Shown here one piece after another: positions 33,650-41,010 of a stretch of DNA of 64,000 nt. The DNA lies in NCBI GenBank assembly GCA_018896025.1, contig JAHIND010000003.1, positions 1 to 64,000 of the forward strand, written 5' to 3'. The notes beneath the pieces are model-generated. The model worked only from the letters and a program-made list of their open reading frames with translations, searched no databases and had not been told where the DNA came from. The stretch is from Pseudomonadota bacterium (GTDB taxonomy: Bacteria; Desulfobacterota; Desulfarculia; Desulfarculales; Desulfarculaceae). Position 1 is the first letter of the stretch. The number at the start of each line of letters is the position of its first letter. Made by a program: the position numbers and the translations under genes.

Positions 33650-34518
33650 AAGTCGTCCTGGGCCAGGCGCACCCGCTCCGGCTCCAGCCCCAGCCCGGCC
33701 AGCCAGCGGCGCACCGCGTTGAGATAGCGCTGCAAGAAAACCTCGTGCCCGCCCAGGGCCCGGCGGCCGAAGAAAAAGTTCACCTCGATGAGCAGCGGCT
33801 CGCCCTCGGCGGTGATCAGCACGTCCACCCCGGCCAGGTCCAGCCCGGCCGCCTTTTGCAGCCGCTGGGCCAAGGCCACCGCCGCCTGGCGCTCCTGGGG
33901 CGGGCCGTCCTTGATGAGCGTCCCGCCCTGGCACAGGTTGGCCCGGAACTCCTCGTGCCGGGCCCGTCGCCAGTACACGTCCGCCGCGTCGTGCAAGAGT
34001 TCCACCCGCATGTCCACCGCCCCGGCGAAATAGCGCTGCAACACCATCCCCGAGGGCCCCCGGTGGCAATAGGTCTCCAGCCGCCCGACCAGGGCCCGCA
34101 GCTCGTCGGGATCGTTCACCAAAAACACGTTATCGCCCATGCCGCCGCCCGCGCCTTTGGCCACCAGGGGCGCGCCCAAAGCGGCCACGTCCTCGCGGCC
34201 CGCCTCCCAGGCCCGCGCCGCGCTCTCCAGGTCGTCGAACTCCAGCGTGGGGGGATGGGGCAGACCCAGGTCCCTGAACAGGCGGTGGTTTCCCACCTTG
34301 CCGTCCAGGCTCAGGTGCACCGCCGGGTTGGGGAAAAAGGGCGCCCCGCTTTCCTGGGCCAGGGCAAACAGGTCGGCCCGGCAGATCTGGGGCAAGAGGA
34401 TGGCCGCCGCCTGCCCGGCCACCTCGCGGTCGTGGTCGTCCAGGGGCCGCTGGGACACCAGCACCAGGTTGATATCGGCTTCCAAGCCGGGATGATAGCT
34501 CACGATGGGCCGGGGCAT
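33646..34518 (-). CDS. ATP-grasp family protein (RimK-like ligase)
   Basis: A 290-aa protein with an ATP-grasp fold: DGKVGNHRLFRDLGLPHPPT, the ATP-binding lysine segment APLVAKGAGGGMGDNVFLV, VLQRYFAGAVDMRVELL and the metal-binding GVDVLITAEGEPLLIEVNFF. This suggests an ADP-forming carboxylate-amine ligation similar to RimK or glutathione synthase. The N-terminal part (PIVSYHPGLEADINLVLVSQ) is a preATP-grasp domain. ATG 34518 has GGAGGAAG upstream. It forms a cluster with the cysteine protein (4-bp overlap) and the phosphoesterase. Confidence 0.82.
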   Translation of the reverse strand: MPRPIVSYHPGLEADINLVLVSQRPLDDHDREVAGQAAAILLPQICRADLFALAQESGAPFFPNPAVHLSLDGKVGNHRLFRDLGLPHPPTLEFDDLESAARAWEAGREDVAALGAPLVAKGAGGGMGDNVFLVNDPDELRALVGRLETYCHRGPSGMVLQRYFAGAVDMRVELLHDAADVYWRRARHEEFRANLCQGGTLIKDGPPQERQAAVALAQRLQKAAGLDLAGVDVLITAEGEPLLIEVNFFFGRRALGGHEVFLQRYLNAVRRWLAGLGLEPERVRLAQDDL

Positions 34519-34549
34519 TTCTTCCTCCCGGCCGGGAGTATACCGCGCT

Positions 34550-35263
34550 CTAGCGTCCCTGGGCCAGCCGGGGAGCCGTGGCCCCCAGCCCCGCCTCATT
34601 GAGCAGCCGGGCCTCGGCCTCGATGTCCCACTCCAGGCGCACTATCTCGGCGCTGGGTTGGGGGCTCAGCTCGATGAGGGCGTAGGAGGCCCGTGGGTCG
34701 CCGTCCTTGGCCTTGCCCACGCTGCCGGGGTTGACCACCAGGCCGCCGCCCACCCGGCGCACAAAGGGGATGTGGGTGTGGCCCATGCACAGGATGGCCG
34801 CCCCGGCCTCTTGCAGCCAGGCGGCCAGCTCATCCTCGGGGTGGGCGGGGTACACGTACTGGCGCACCGCCTTGGGGCTGCCATGCACCGCCAAGAGGCG
34901 GCCCGCTTGGGTGTCCATCTCTATCTTATGGGGAAGCTTGGACAAAAAAGAGCGGGTGCCTTGGCGCACCCGCCGTTCGGTCCAGGAAAAAACCGCCCTG
35001 GGCTCGTGCCCAATGCCCTGGCGCAGGAAGTTGTCCACCCCCTCGTCGCTACCGGCCAGCACCGCCAGGTCGTAGTTGCCGGCCAGGCAGGCCCACCCGG
35101 CCTCGGCCACCGCCCGGGCCACCTGGTTGGGCCGGGTCAGATACCCCACCAGATCGCCCAGCACCAGGACTTGGTCCACGCCTCGCCGCGCGAGGTCGGC
35201 CTTCACCGCCTCCAAGGCGCTGAGGTTGGCGTGCAGGTCGCTAAGGACCGCCAGGGGTCCCAC
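34550..35263 (-). CDS. Metallophosphoesterase, YfcE-like
   Basis: A 237-aa protein with calcineurin-like metal-binding motifs: SDLHAN (8-13), LGDLVGY, LAGNYD (N for the usual NH/D position), VHGSP and MGHTHIPF, then NPGSVG. These build a two-metal phosphodiesterase site acting on small phosphodiesters or phosphatase substrates. The GNYD form is a mild variant of GNHD; catalytic consequences are unclear. GTG 35263 starts 5 nt after the ihfA stop, with AGAGG upstream, so it is in the same transcript. Confidence 0.87.
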   Translation of the reverse strand: MGPLAVLSDLHANLSALEAVKADLARRGVDQVLVLGDLVGYLTRPNQVARAVAEAGWACLAGNYDLAVLAGSDEGVDNFLRQGIGHEPRAVFSWTERRVRQGTRSFLSKLPHKIEMDTQAGRLLAVHGSPKAVRQYVYPAHPEDELAAWLQEAGAAILCMGHTHIPFVRRVGGGLVVNPGSVGKAKDGDPRASYALIELSPQPSAEIVRLEWDIEAEARLLNEAGLGATAPRLAQGR

Positions 35264-35268
35264 AACCT

Positions 35269-35637
35269 CTAGAAATAGCCGGGGCGAAACACCTTGCCCG
35301 CCGGCTGCTGGCCGTCGGACGCACCGGAGGCACCACCGGACATCCTATCGTCGTACTGCGCCTGCACTTTCGCCTTCAGCACCCGGGAGGGCCGGAAGGT
35401 CACCACCTTGCGCGGAGGCAAAAGCAGCGGGTCTCCGGTTTGGGGGTTGCGTCCGCGCCTTTCGGCCTTTTCGCGCACCGACCATTTGCCGAAGCCGCTC
35501 ACCAGCACCTCGTCGCCGGTGGACAGGGCCTGCTTGATCAACTCAAGGCCTTGCTCCACCGCGTCGGCGGCCTCGGCTTTGGTCAACTGCCCTTGTGCAT
35601 AGACTTGGGCTACAATGTCCGCTTTAGTCAAGGTCAT
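35269..35637 (-). CDS. ihfA: Integration host factor alpha-type DNA-bending protein
   Basis: The 122-aa protein has the HU/IHF fold: MTLTKADIVAQVYAQGQLTK, VLVSGFGKWSVREKAER, and the DNA-bending arm RRGRNPQTGDPLLLPPRKVV. IHF bends DNA at specific sites and helps regulation and chromosome packaging. The C-terminal 25 residues (SGGASGASDGQQPAG) are an extra flexible tail not in E. coli IHF-alpha (99 aa). Minus-strand AGGAG precedes ATG 35637. It begins the four-gene cluster ihfA-phosphoesterase-ATP-grasp-CxxCC protein. HU versus IHF-alpha is decided by RNPQTG and the N-terminus, moderately sure. Confidence 0.8.
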   Translation of the reverse strand: MTLTKADIVAQVYAQGQLTKAEAADAVEQGLELIKQALSTGDEVLVSGFGKWSVREKAERRGRNPQTGDPLLLPPRKVVTFRPSRVLKAKVQAQYDDRMSGGASGASDGQQPAGKVFRPGYF

Positions 35638-35767
35638 TGCCTGCCGCTCCTGATAAGTTACCCAGAGTTTAGTAAGTTTAGGACGTTATCTAATATAAAG
35701 TCAAGAGGGAGGTCGTCGGGGGCGATAAGCCGCCCAGGGGCCGGGAGCGCGCGGGGGAAAGCTTGTC

Positions 35768-35798
35768 TTGACTGAAACGACGGCGAAGTGTAGATAAT
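35768..35798 (+). promoter_or_regulatory. Putative promoter of the speD leader
   Basis: TTGACT (35768-35773), 17 nt, then TAGATAAT (35791-35798). If correct, transcription starts near 35804, giving a leader of about 245 nt before speD. ihfA lies on the other strand, and no other gene is in the interval. Confidence 0.5.
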
Positions 35799-35873
35799 GC
35801 CTTCATCATTGGCGGGCTACGGCCTGCGTGATGACAAATTGAGGTCCGAACTCCTAAAACCAAGGAGGTCCCC

Positions 35874-35909
35874 ATGGGGCGGCCTCGCTGCCCCGGCGAT
35901 GGTCCTTAA
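35874..35909 (+). promoter_or_regulatory. 12-codon upstream ORF in the speD leader
   Basis: A strong Shine-Dalgarno (AAGGAGG, 35862-35868) sits 5 nt before ATG 35874. The tiny reading frame encodes MGRPRCPGDGP and ends TAA at 35907-35909. It lies between the promoter and speD, in a position suitable for translation-based control of polyamine synthesis. It may be fortuitous; conservation needs checking. Confidence 0.4.
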
Positions 35910-35955
35910 AGACCGGCGCCGGGCGGGGCGGGGTTAGTTTAAGTTTAATATCCTG

Positions 35956-36000
35956 CTGCTGGACTACCGGCAGGCTCTCCGCGCCGGCTCATGGAGCCGG
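35956..36000 (+). promoter_or_regulatory. Two hairpins in the speD leader
   Basis: CTGCTG (35956) pairs with CGGCAG (35968), and CCGGCTC (35984) pairs with GAGCCGG (35994) around ATG. They lie between the upstream ORF and the speD ribosome binding site (GGAGGGAGG, about 36031-36039). A GC palindrome (CCGGCGCCGG) follows the upstream ORF stop. No known riboswitch consensus is recognised. Confidence 0.4.
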
Positions 36001-36047
36001 GCGGCGGTCGTGGCGCCTCGCGTTGCGGACCGGGAGGGAGGCACGCT

Positions 36048-36461
36048 ATGAAAGCCCTCGGAAGCCACCTAATCCTAGAACTCTACTCCTGCCCGGCCGC
36101 CTTGTTGGACGATCCGCAGCACGTCGACTCGGTGATGACCTCTGCGGTGGAGGCCTCCGGCGCCACCCTCATCAAACCCTTTTTCCATCAGTTCGCGCCC
36201 CAAGGGGTCAGCGGCGTCATCATCATCAGCGAGTCCCACTTCACCATCCACACCTGGCCGGAATACGGTTACGCCGCCCTGGACGTGTTCACCTGCGGCG
36301 ATGTCATTGACATGGACGCCGCGACCAAGGCCCTGCGCAAGGGTTTCAGGGCCAAGTCCATGCAGAAAATGATGTTCAGCCGGGGCATGCTCGACCTGCC
36401 GCCGGAGATGATAAGGCACAAGCCCGACGCCCAGTCCCTTTCCCGCCCCTTGGAGAACTAG
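36048..36461 (+). CDS. speD: S-adenosylmethionine decarboxylase proenzyme (class 1B)
   Basis: SpeD makes decarboxylated SAM, the aminopropyl donor for spermidine. The 137-aa proenzyme cleaves itself between E62 and S63 in SESHFTIHTWPE to make the pyruvoyl cofactor; H68 and C83 (FTCGDV) complete the site, at the same positions as the Thermotoga enzyme. GGAGGGAGG precedes ATG 36048. speE follows 60 bp downstream, making a spermidine operon. Confidence 0.96.
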   Translation: MKALGSHLILELYSCPAALLDDPQHVDSVMTSAVEASGATLIKPFFHQFAPQGVSGVIIISESHFTIHTWPEYGYAALDVFTCGDVIDMDAATKALRKGFRAKSMQKMMFSRGMLDLPPEMIRHKPDAQSLSRPLEN

Positions 36462-36521
36462 CCCGGTCGTCCGGGTGGGGGGGACAGCCGCCGGACTTAG
36501 CCAAAGCCCTGGGGAGTAACC

Positions 36522-37457
36522 ATGCCCGAATACAGCCAACCTGCGGATGACGCCTTGTACCTGGAGCCCGCCGACCTGGGGGGCTCCCTGGGCCTGGCCC
36601 TAAAAGTAGACCGGGTGCTGCACCACGAACAGACCAAGTACCAGGAGCTGCACGTCTTGCAGTGCGGCCCCTTGGGGCGGGTGCTCCTGTTGGACGGCAT
36701 CATCCAGACCACCGAGTTCGACGAACCGGCTTACCACGAGATGCTGGTCCATGTGCCGCTACTGACCCACCCCGCCCCCAGCCGGGTGTTGATCATCGGC
36801 GGCGGCGACGGCGGCACCCTGCGCGAGGTGCTGAGGCACCCCACGGTGCGCCAAGTGGACCTGTGCGAGATCGACGGCCAGGTGGTGGAAGCGGCCAAGC
36901 GCTTTTTCCCCGGCCTGGCCGTGGGCTTCAGCGACCCGCGCCTTAAGCTGAGCATCGGCGACGGGGTGGCCTATTTGAATGAGACCCAGGAGCGTTACGA
37001 TGCCATCCTCATCGACAGCTCCGATCCCGACGGCCCGGCCAAGGGGCTGTTCGGCGAGGCGTTCTACCAGAGCGTGAAAAAGGCCCTGGCCCCCGGCGGG
37101 GTGGCCGCCGCCCTGGCCGAGTCCTACTACCTTTATCAAGACCTGATCCGCGACACCTTTGCGCTGCTGGAAGGCATTTTTCCCCATGCCTGCTACTACA
37201 CCGCCCAGGTGCCCACCTACAACAGCGGCCTCATGGGCTTCGCCCTGATGACCACCCTGGCCTATCCCCTGAGCCCGCCGGACGCCATGCGGGTGGGCGA
37301 GCTGATGCCCCTCAAGTACTACACCGAAGCGGTGCACCGGGCGGCCTTCGCCCTGCCCCGCCCGGCCCTGAACCTGCTGCCCCCGCGCATCGCCGCGCTC
37401 CAGGAGAACATCTTCGCCTCGGGCCGGGGCGGATTGGCCGGTCTGGCCGACTTCTAG
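36522..37457 (+). CDS. speE: Spermidine synthase
   Basis: SpeE transfers the aminopropyl group from decarboxylated SAM to putrescine. The 311-aa protein has the N-terminal substrate domain with QTKYQELHVLQ and VLLLDGIIQTTEFDEPAYHEML, the SAM-binding IIGGGDGGTLREVLRHPTV, and the catalytic loop LIDSSDPDGPAKGLF (Asp of the DS/DP motif), then YYTAQVPTYNSGLMGF. It is a standard length. It is followed by a clear terminator. SpeD lies directly upstream. Confidence 0.95.
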   Translation: MPEYSQPADDALYLEPADLGGSLGLALKVDRVLHHEQTKYQELHVLQCGPLGRVLLLDGIIQTTEFDEPAYHEMLVHVPLLTHPAPSRVLIIGGGDGGTLREVLRHPTVRQVDLCEIDGQVVEAAKRFFPGLAVGFSDPRLKLSIGDGVAYLNETQERYDAILIDSSDPDGPAKGLFGEAFYQSVKKALAPGGVAAALAESYYLYQDLIRDTFALLEGIFPHACYYTAQVPTYNSGLMGFALMTTLAYPLSPPDAMRVGELMPLKYYTEAVHRAAFALPRPALNLLPPRIAALQENIFASGRGGLAGLADF

Positions 37458-37477
37458 GCCGCATCAACCAGACGCCA

Positions 37478-37508
37478 AAAGGCCGTGGGTCAATCGCCCA
37501 CGGCCTTT
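37478..37508 (+). terminator. Terminator of speD-speE
   Basis: AAAGGCCGTGGG and CCCACGGCCTTT pair around TCAATCG, the last three T forming the start of a short T tract. It begins 21 bp after the speE stop. Confidence 0.8.
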
Positions 37509-37520
37509 GCTATTTCCTGC

Positions 37521-37560
37521 AATCGCGTAGGTTGGGTAGAGCAAAGCGAAACCCAACAAT
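37521..37560. repeat. Repeat family D (GTAGGTTGGGT...AACCCAACA)
   Basis: AATCGCGTAGGTTGGGT and GAAACCCAACAA form a short palindrome. A second copy is at 39045-39090 (AATCGCGTAGGTTGGGTTGA...GCCCAACAAA). Both copies are followed within 50 bp by family A. Confidence 0.75.
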
Positions 37561-37590
37561 TCCTTCTACTGACCGTGCCGTTAACGGCCT

Positions 37591-37664
37591 AGGGCGGAGA
37601 TAAACCCCGCCCCTACACTAAGAGCTTTCTTTTTGATGTAGGGGCGGGGTTTATCCCCGCCCTC
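37591..37664. repeat. Repeat family A, copy at 37.6 kb
   Basis: Left arm from 37591 and right arm 37637-37664 are reverse complements apart from one mismatch (GGAG for GGGG). The spacer (CTAAGAGCTTTCTTTTTGA) resembles that of the 15917 copy. The family B copy starts 6 bp after it. Confidence 0.9.
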
Positions 37665-37670
37665 CCCCCC

Positions 37671-37788
37671 GGCACAGCCAGGGAGTGGCAGGCAAGGCGT
37701 TCGGCAAGCGAAAGCCGGAGGCGTAGCAATAGCTACGTCGAGGCTTGAGCGCCGCCGACAACGCAGCATGGCGCTTCCTGGCGCAGCC
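37671..37788 (+). repeat. Repeat family B, copy B4 (118 bp)
   Basis: Ends GGCACAGCCAG/CTGGCGCAGCC. Central stem GGCGTAGC/GCTACGTC (one G-T pair), next AAGCC/GGCTT, next TCGGC/GCCGA, which differs from CCGGC/GCCGG in other copies but still pairs. The right end lies 7 bp from the stop of the minus-strand ferredoxin gene. Confidence 0.9.
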
Positions 37789-37795
37789 GCCCGCA

Positions 37796-38929
37796 CTACT
37801 TCTTGGCAGCCAACAACCTATCCAGCTTCGACTTCAACCCCATCATGGCCATCTTCCCCCCACTCAGGGTCCCCCGAGCCTTGGCCATGTCCACGTACAT
37901 ATCCTTGACGCTGCCCGGCACCGGCCTCTGCTCGGACTCGGGCTTGCGCTCCAGGGTCAGGGCGCCCGAGGGGCAGGTGCTCACGCACAGGCCGCAGCCT
38001 ATGCAGCGTCCCAGGTCCAGCACCACCTTGTCCTCGTTGTCCAGGCTGAGCGCCTCCATCTGGCAGCGGTTCAGACACTCCCCGCAGCCGATGCACTCCT
38101 CGCGGTCGGCCGCGGCCACAAAGGGGCTGGCCGCCAGGTCGGCCGGGCGGGGCTGACGCTTGAGGGTCTTGAGCACCTGGCAACAGCAGCCGCAGCAGCA
38201 GCACAGGTTGATGGGCTTCTGGGCGTTGGAGGGCTGCAATACCAGGCCCGCCTCGTCGGCCTTCTGCAAAATGCCCAGGGCCTCCTCCTGGTCTATCTCC
38301 CGGCCCACTCCGCGCCTGAGGTAATAGTAGGCCCCGGCCCCGAACACCAGGCAGGTCTCCTCGGGCCTGTCGCAGCCCTTGCCCACCAGGGTGTGCTCCC
38401 GGCGGCAGATGCACGGAGCCACCAAAATTTTATTTTGCTGACGGATCAGCTTCTCCGCTTCCTCGTAGGCCATGATGTGCTGCTTGGCCTCGATGCTCTT
38501 GCCAATCGGTATGGTGCGTAGCTGCGGGGCCTTCTGCCATATCCCGGCCTCGAACAGGGTGGGGATGTAGGCGTTCATCAGCTCCACCAGCTCGGCGTCC
38601 AGGTTGTTCACCTGGTACTCCCAAATGCCGATGACGTACTGGGAGGCCATGTACAAGGGCTCACGGCCGGGAGGGTAGATGCCCAGGATCAGCCCCTGAT
38701 CCACCATCTTTTCCAGGCGCTCCTTGGCCTGGTCCACGCCCAGCCCGGCGCGCCGGGCGATGACCCGCGCCTCCTCGGGAATCAGGGTGCAGTGCAGGGC
38801 CAGCTCGGCCTGCTCGGGGGTGAAGAGCTTTTTCAGGATCTTCAGTTCCACCCCATCTTCGGTGGGCGGATAGCCTCCGGGCAGGCTGTCCATATGGCGG
38901 GCCAGCTTTTGAAAGACATCGGGGGCCAT
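37796..38929 (-). CDS. Cysteine-rich 4Fe-4S binding protein with wHTH-like N-terminus
   Basis: A 377-aa protein. The N-terminal third (about 30-110: ELKILKKLFTPEQAELALHC, ARVIARRAGLGVDQAKERLE) looks like a winged-helix. Then CICRREH, a CDRPEETC pair, the striking NLCCCCGCCCQVLK, and two ferredoxin motifs (CIGCGECLNRCQ, CIGCGLCVSTCP). This matches a family of anaerobe proteins with several clusters, probably an electron-transfer or redox-sensing component, but no enzyme is known from sequence. ATG 38929 has GGAGGAAACC upstream. Standalone gene. Confidence 0.8.
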   Translation of the reverse strand: MAPDVFQKLARHMDSLPGGYPPTEDGVELKILKKLFTPEQAELALHCTLIPEEARVIARRAGLGVDQAKERLEKMVDQGLILGIYPPGREPLYMASQYVIGIWEYQVNNLDAELVELMNAYIPTLFEAGIWQKAPQLRTIPIGKSIEAKQHIMAYEEAEKLIRQQNKILVAPCICRREHTLVGKGCDRPEETCLVFGAGAYYYLRRGVGREIDQEEALGILQKADEAGLVLQPSNAQKPINLCCCCGCCCQVLKTLKRQPRPADLAASPFVAAADREECIGCGECLNRCQMEALSLDNEDKVVLDLGRCIGCGLCVSTCPSGALTLERKPESEQRPVPGSVKDMYVDMAKARGTLSGGKMAMMGLKSKLDRLLAAKK

Positions 38930-39044
38930 GGGTTTCCTCCAGGCAGATTCGTGCGGTAGGCCCACTCTAGCATGAGGCCGGTTCATTTCCTAGGCAGCTT
39001 GTGGAGTTAGGTCGGGGAGCGTGTCGGGAGTGGGAATTTAAAGT

Positions 39045-39090
39045 AATCGCGTAGGTTGGGTTGAGGGCGCAGCCCGAAGCCCAACAAATC
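39045..39090. repeat. Repeat family D, second copy
   Basis: AATCGCGTAGGTTGGGTTGA followed by AGCCCAACAAA, as at 37521. A family A copy starts 10 bp later. Confidence 0.7.
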
Positions 39091-39099
39091 CCTTTTGGC

Positions 39100-39173
39100 G
39101 AGGGCGGGGATAAACCCCGCCCCTACACTAAAAGTCTTCTTCTTGATGTAGGGGAGGGGTTTACCCCCTCCCT
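39100..39173. repeat. Repeat family A, covaried copy
   Basis: The left arm is canonical. The right arm (39147-39173) reads GGGGAGGGG then CCCCCTCCC instead of GGGGCGGGG then CCCCGCCC. The C-to-A and G-to-T changes keep its own internal hairpin paired but break pairing to the left arm. Confidence 0.9.
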
Positions 39174-39218
39174 GATACCGCCCGGAATCCGTCGGGACAC
39201 CCCGTCAAAAAGCAAACC

Positions 39219-39420
39219 TTGTCGTCACGAGGCGCGGCTCCCAGCCGCAACGAAGCGATCTCTGTACGCAGAATTCACCCACGCCCAGACACCAACGCCC
39301 GACCAGGACCAACCCGCCCCGCCCTACCCTTCCAGCCATAGCCGTCATGGCGAGGAGCGGCGGAGGCAAAGACCCGGAAAACAAGGCCGCACCTCTTGCC
39401 GCGACGCGGCCATCTTCGAC
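39219..39420. repeat. Repeat family C, two copies
   Basis: GTCGTCACGAGGCGCGGCTC...CAACGAAGCGATCTCT (39219-39263) and a second at 39341-39420 (GCCGTCATGGCGAGGAGCGG ... CGCGACGCGGCCATC). No gene is supported between 38930 and 39548. Confidence 0.65.
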
Positions 39421-39548
39421 TTCCCTTGTTTCCGGCTCGGACGAAGCGGGGAAATAGTTGGTGAAAGGAAAACGCGTGAACGCTCCGCGGCTCTCTAGCG
39501 ATAGAGTTAGCTGGGGTATAGGGTGCGTCCCGAAATAAAACAATTTAT

Positions 39549-40175
39549 TCAGTTGAATTTCAAGACAAATATCCCTAGCACTAAACCGAACGTGTTTAAA
39601 ATTATTGAAACGGTATATATATTGTTTTTTAGATTTTGCATCGAATTATTTTCCGCAATTCTATCACGTATATCCTTCAACAGTTTGTTATTTCGATCGA
39701 TCGCTCCAATCGTTCTTTTATGGAAATCCGCTTCCACTTGATCAGGACGACGTAGAGGAGAAATCGTGATTTTTGATTCGACCGGCGGCTTATTGAAACC
39801 CCTAAATCCTTCGGCAGCATTTCTCATAAACGCATCTGCATTGCTTGCGCTATACAAATAGTGCTTCAAATTTCTACTGATAGCATCATCACCAGCTTTT
39901 AAAGTGGTTAATATATCGTGATTTGTCAAAAACAACCTGGCAAGCTCCCATTGAAGCTTGCCCATATCCATGCTATTTCTTATTCCATAATATCTTGCCA
40001 TTTCATCTTTAATTTTGTCATTATTTTCATTGATATTACTATCAATAAAAGGAACTATACTAAGCCCTGTTGTTGACAAAAAAATAATAATTGCTGACAC
40101 AATAAGGAGCCGCTTTTTTCGTTTGCTATTTTCTATATTTTTACCGGTGGGGCATTTTATTTTATTGGCTGACAA
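39549..40175 (-). CDS. AT-rich orphan gene, two-helix membrane protein
   Basis: A 208-aa protein with an N-terminal membrane helix (KRLLIVSAIIIFLSTTGLSI, about 21-40) and another at the C-terminus (TVSIILNTFGLVLGIFVLKF). The part between is a soluble helical domain (about 45-180). Base composition is much AT-richer than the flanking genes, so acquired DNA is likely. No domain is recognised. It lies between a repeat cluster and the SDR gene. Confidence 0.65.
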   Translation of the reverse strand: MSANKIKCPTGKNIENSKRKKRLLIVSAIIIFLSTTGLSIVPFIDSNINENNDKIKDEMARYYGIRNSMDMGKLQWELARLFLTNHDILTTLKAGDDAISRNLKHYLYSASNADAFMRNAAEGFRGFNKPPVESKITISPLRRPDQVEADFHKRTIGAIDRNNKLLKDIRDRIAENNSMQNLKNNIYTVSIILNTFGLVLGIFVLKFN

Positions 40176-40197
40176 AATTTTCTCCCATCACAGCCCC

Positions 40198-41010
40198 CTA
40201 CCTCTCCAACTCACTCTTGAGCGACTTCAACATCATCCGCTCGTACATCGCCGGGCTGATCTTATTTATTAGATACGTCAGCTTCCCAATCGTGGACAAC
40301 ACCACCAGCCGCTTCTCCTTGGCCACCGCCCGGTATAGCGCCGTGGCCACCTCCTGGGCGCTGGCGATGCGCCCCACCGTGGACTGGCGATGCTTGGTCA
40401 GGCTGCCGTCGCCGTCCAGGGCGGCGTGGGCGATGCCGGTGTTGGTGAAGCCGGGGCAGATTATGGTCACCGTGACCCCGGTGCCAGCCAGCTCGGTGCG
40501 CAGCGTCTCGAAGAGCCCGTGCAGGGCGTGCTTGGCCGCCGAATAGCCGCTGCGGCCATAGAGCGGAGCCACCCCGGCCACCGAGGAGATCACCGCGATC
40601 TGCCCCCGCCGGGCCAAAAGGCTGGGCAGGGCCGCCTTGGTGCAGTAGAGGCTGCCCAGATAGTTCACGGCCATCACCTTGGCGAACACCGCCGCGCTGG
40701 TGTCCTTGAAGGCGCTGCGGTGGGTGATGCCCGCGTTGTTGATCAACAGGTCGATGCCGCCCAGGCGCTCGCGCACCTGTTCCATGACCTCGCCGCATGC
40801 CTCCGGGTCGGTGACGTCGCAGGCCAGGCCCAGGGTCTGGGCCCCGGCGCCGCTCATCTCCACGGCCATGCGCCGGGCCGCCGCGCCGTCCAGGTCCAAC
40901 AGGGCCACCTTGGCCCCCAGGCCCACGAACCGGCGGGCGAAGGCCGCGCCCAGGCCGCCGGCTCCGCCGGTGATCACCACCGTCTTGCCCTGGTAGTTAC
41001 GTTTGGCCAT
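40198..41010 (-). CDS. Short-chain dehydrogenase/reductase
   Basis: A 270-aa SDR of the classical type: cofactor motif TGGAGGLGAAFA, LACDVTDP, LINNAGITH (NNAG motif) and catalytic Ser ISSVAGVAPL with YSAAK (Tyr-Lys). The NAD(P) preference is not decided. ATG 41010 was chosen; a GTG 9 bp upstream is possible. It overlaps the epimerase gene by 14 bp. It ends the operon ThDP enzyme-BASS-epimerase-SDR. Confidence 0.88.
   Translation of the reverse strand: MAKRNYQGKTVVITGGAGGLGAAFARRFVGLGAKVALLDLDGAAARRMAVEMSGAGAQTLGLACDVTDPEACGEVMEQVRERLGGIDLLINNAGITHRSAFKDTSAAVFAKVMAVNYLGSLYCTKAALPSLLARRGQIAVISSVAGVAPLYGRSGYSAAKHALHGLFETLRTELAGTGVTVTIICPGFTNTGIAHAALDGDGSLTKHRQSTVGRIASAQEVATALYRAVAKEKRLVVLSTIGKLTYLINKISPAMYERMMLKSLKSELER

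Noticed and set aside
35800..36047. SAM or other known riboswitch before speD
   Set aside because: I could not find a known SAM riboswitch core (kink-turn, conserved loops). The leader is reported as unassigned instead.
39061..39498. Reading frames carrying GGDKPRPYTKS-like peptides, also near 16000, 37600 and 45700
   Set aside because: The peptide is just the translation of the family A palindrome. The frames run through repeat families C and D, have no consistent start and no family.
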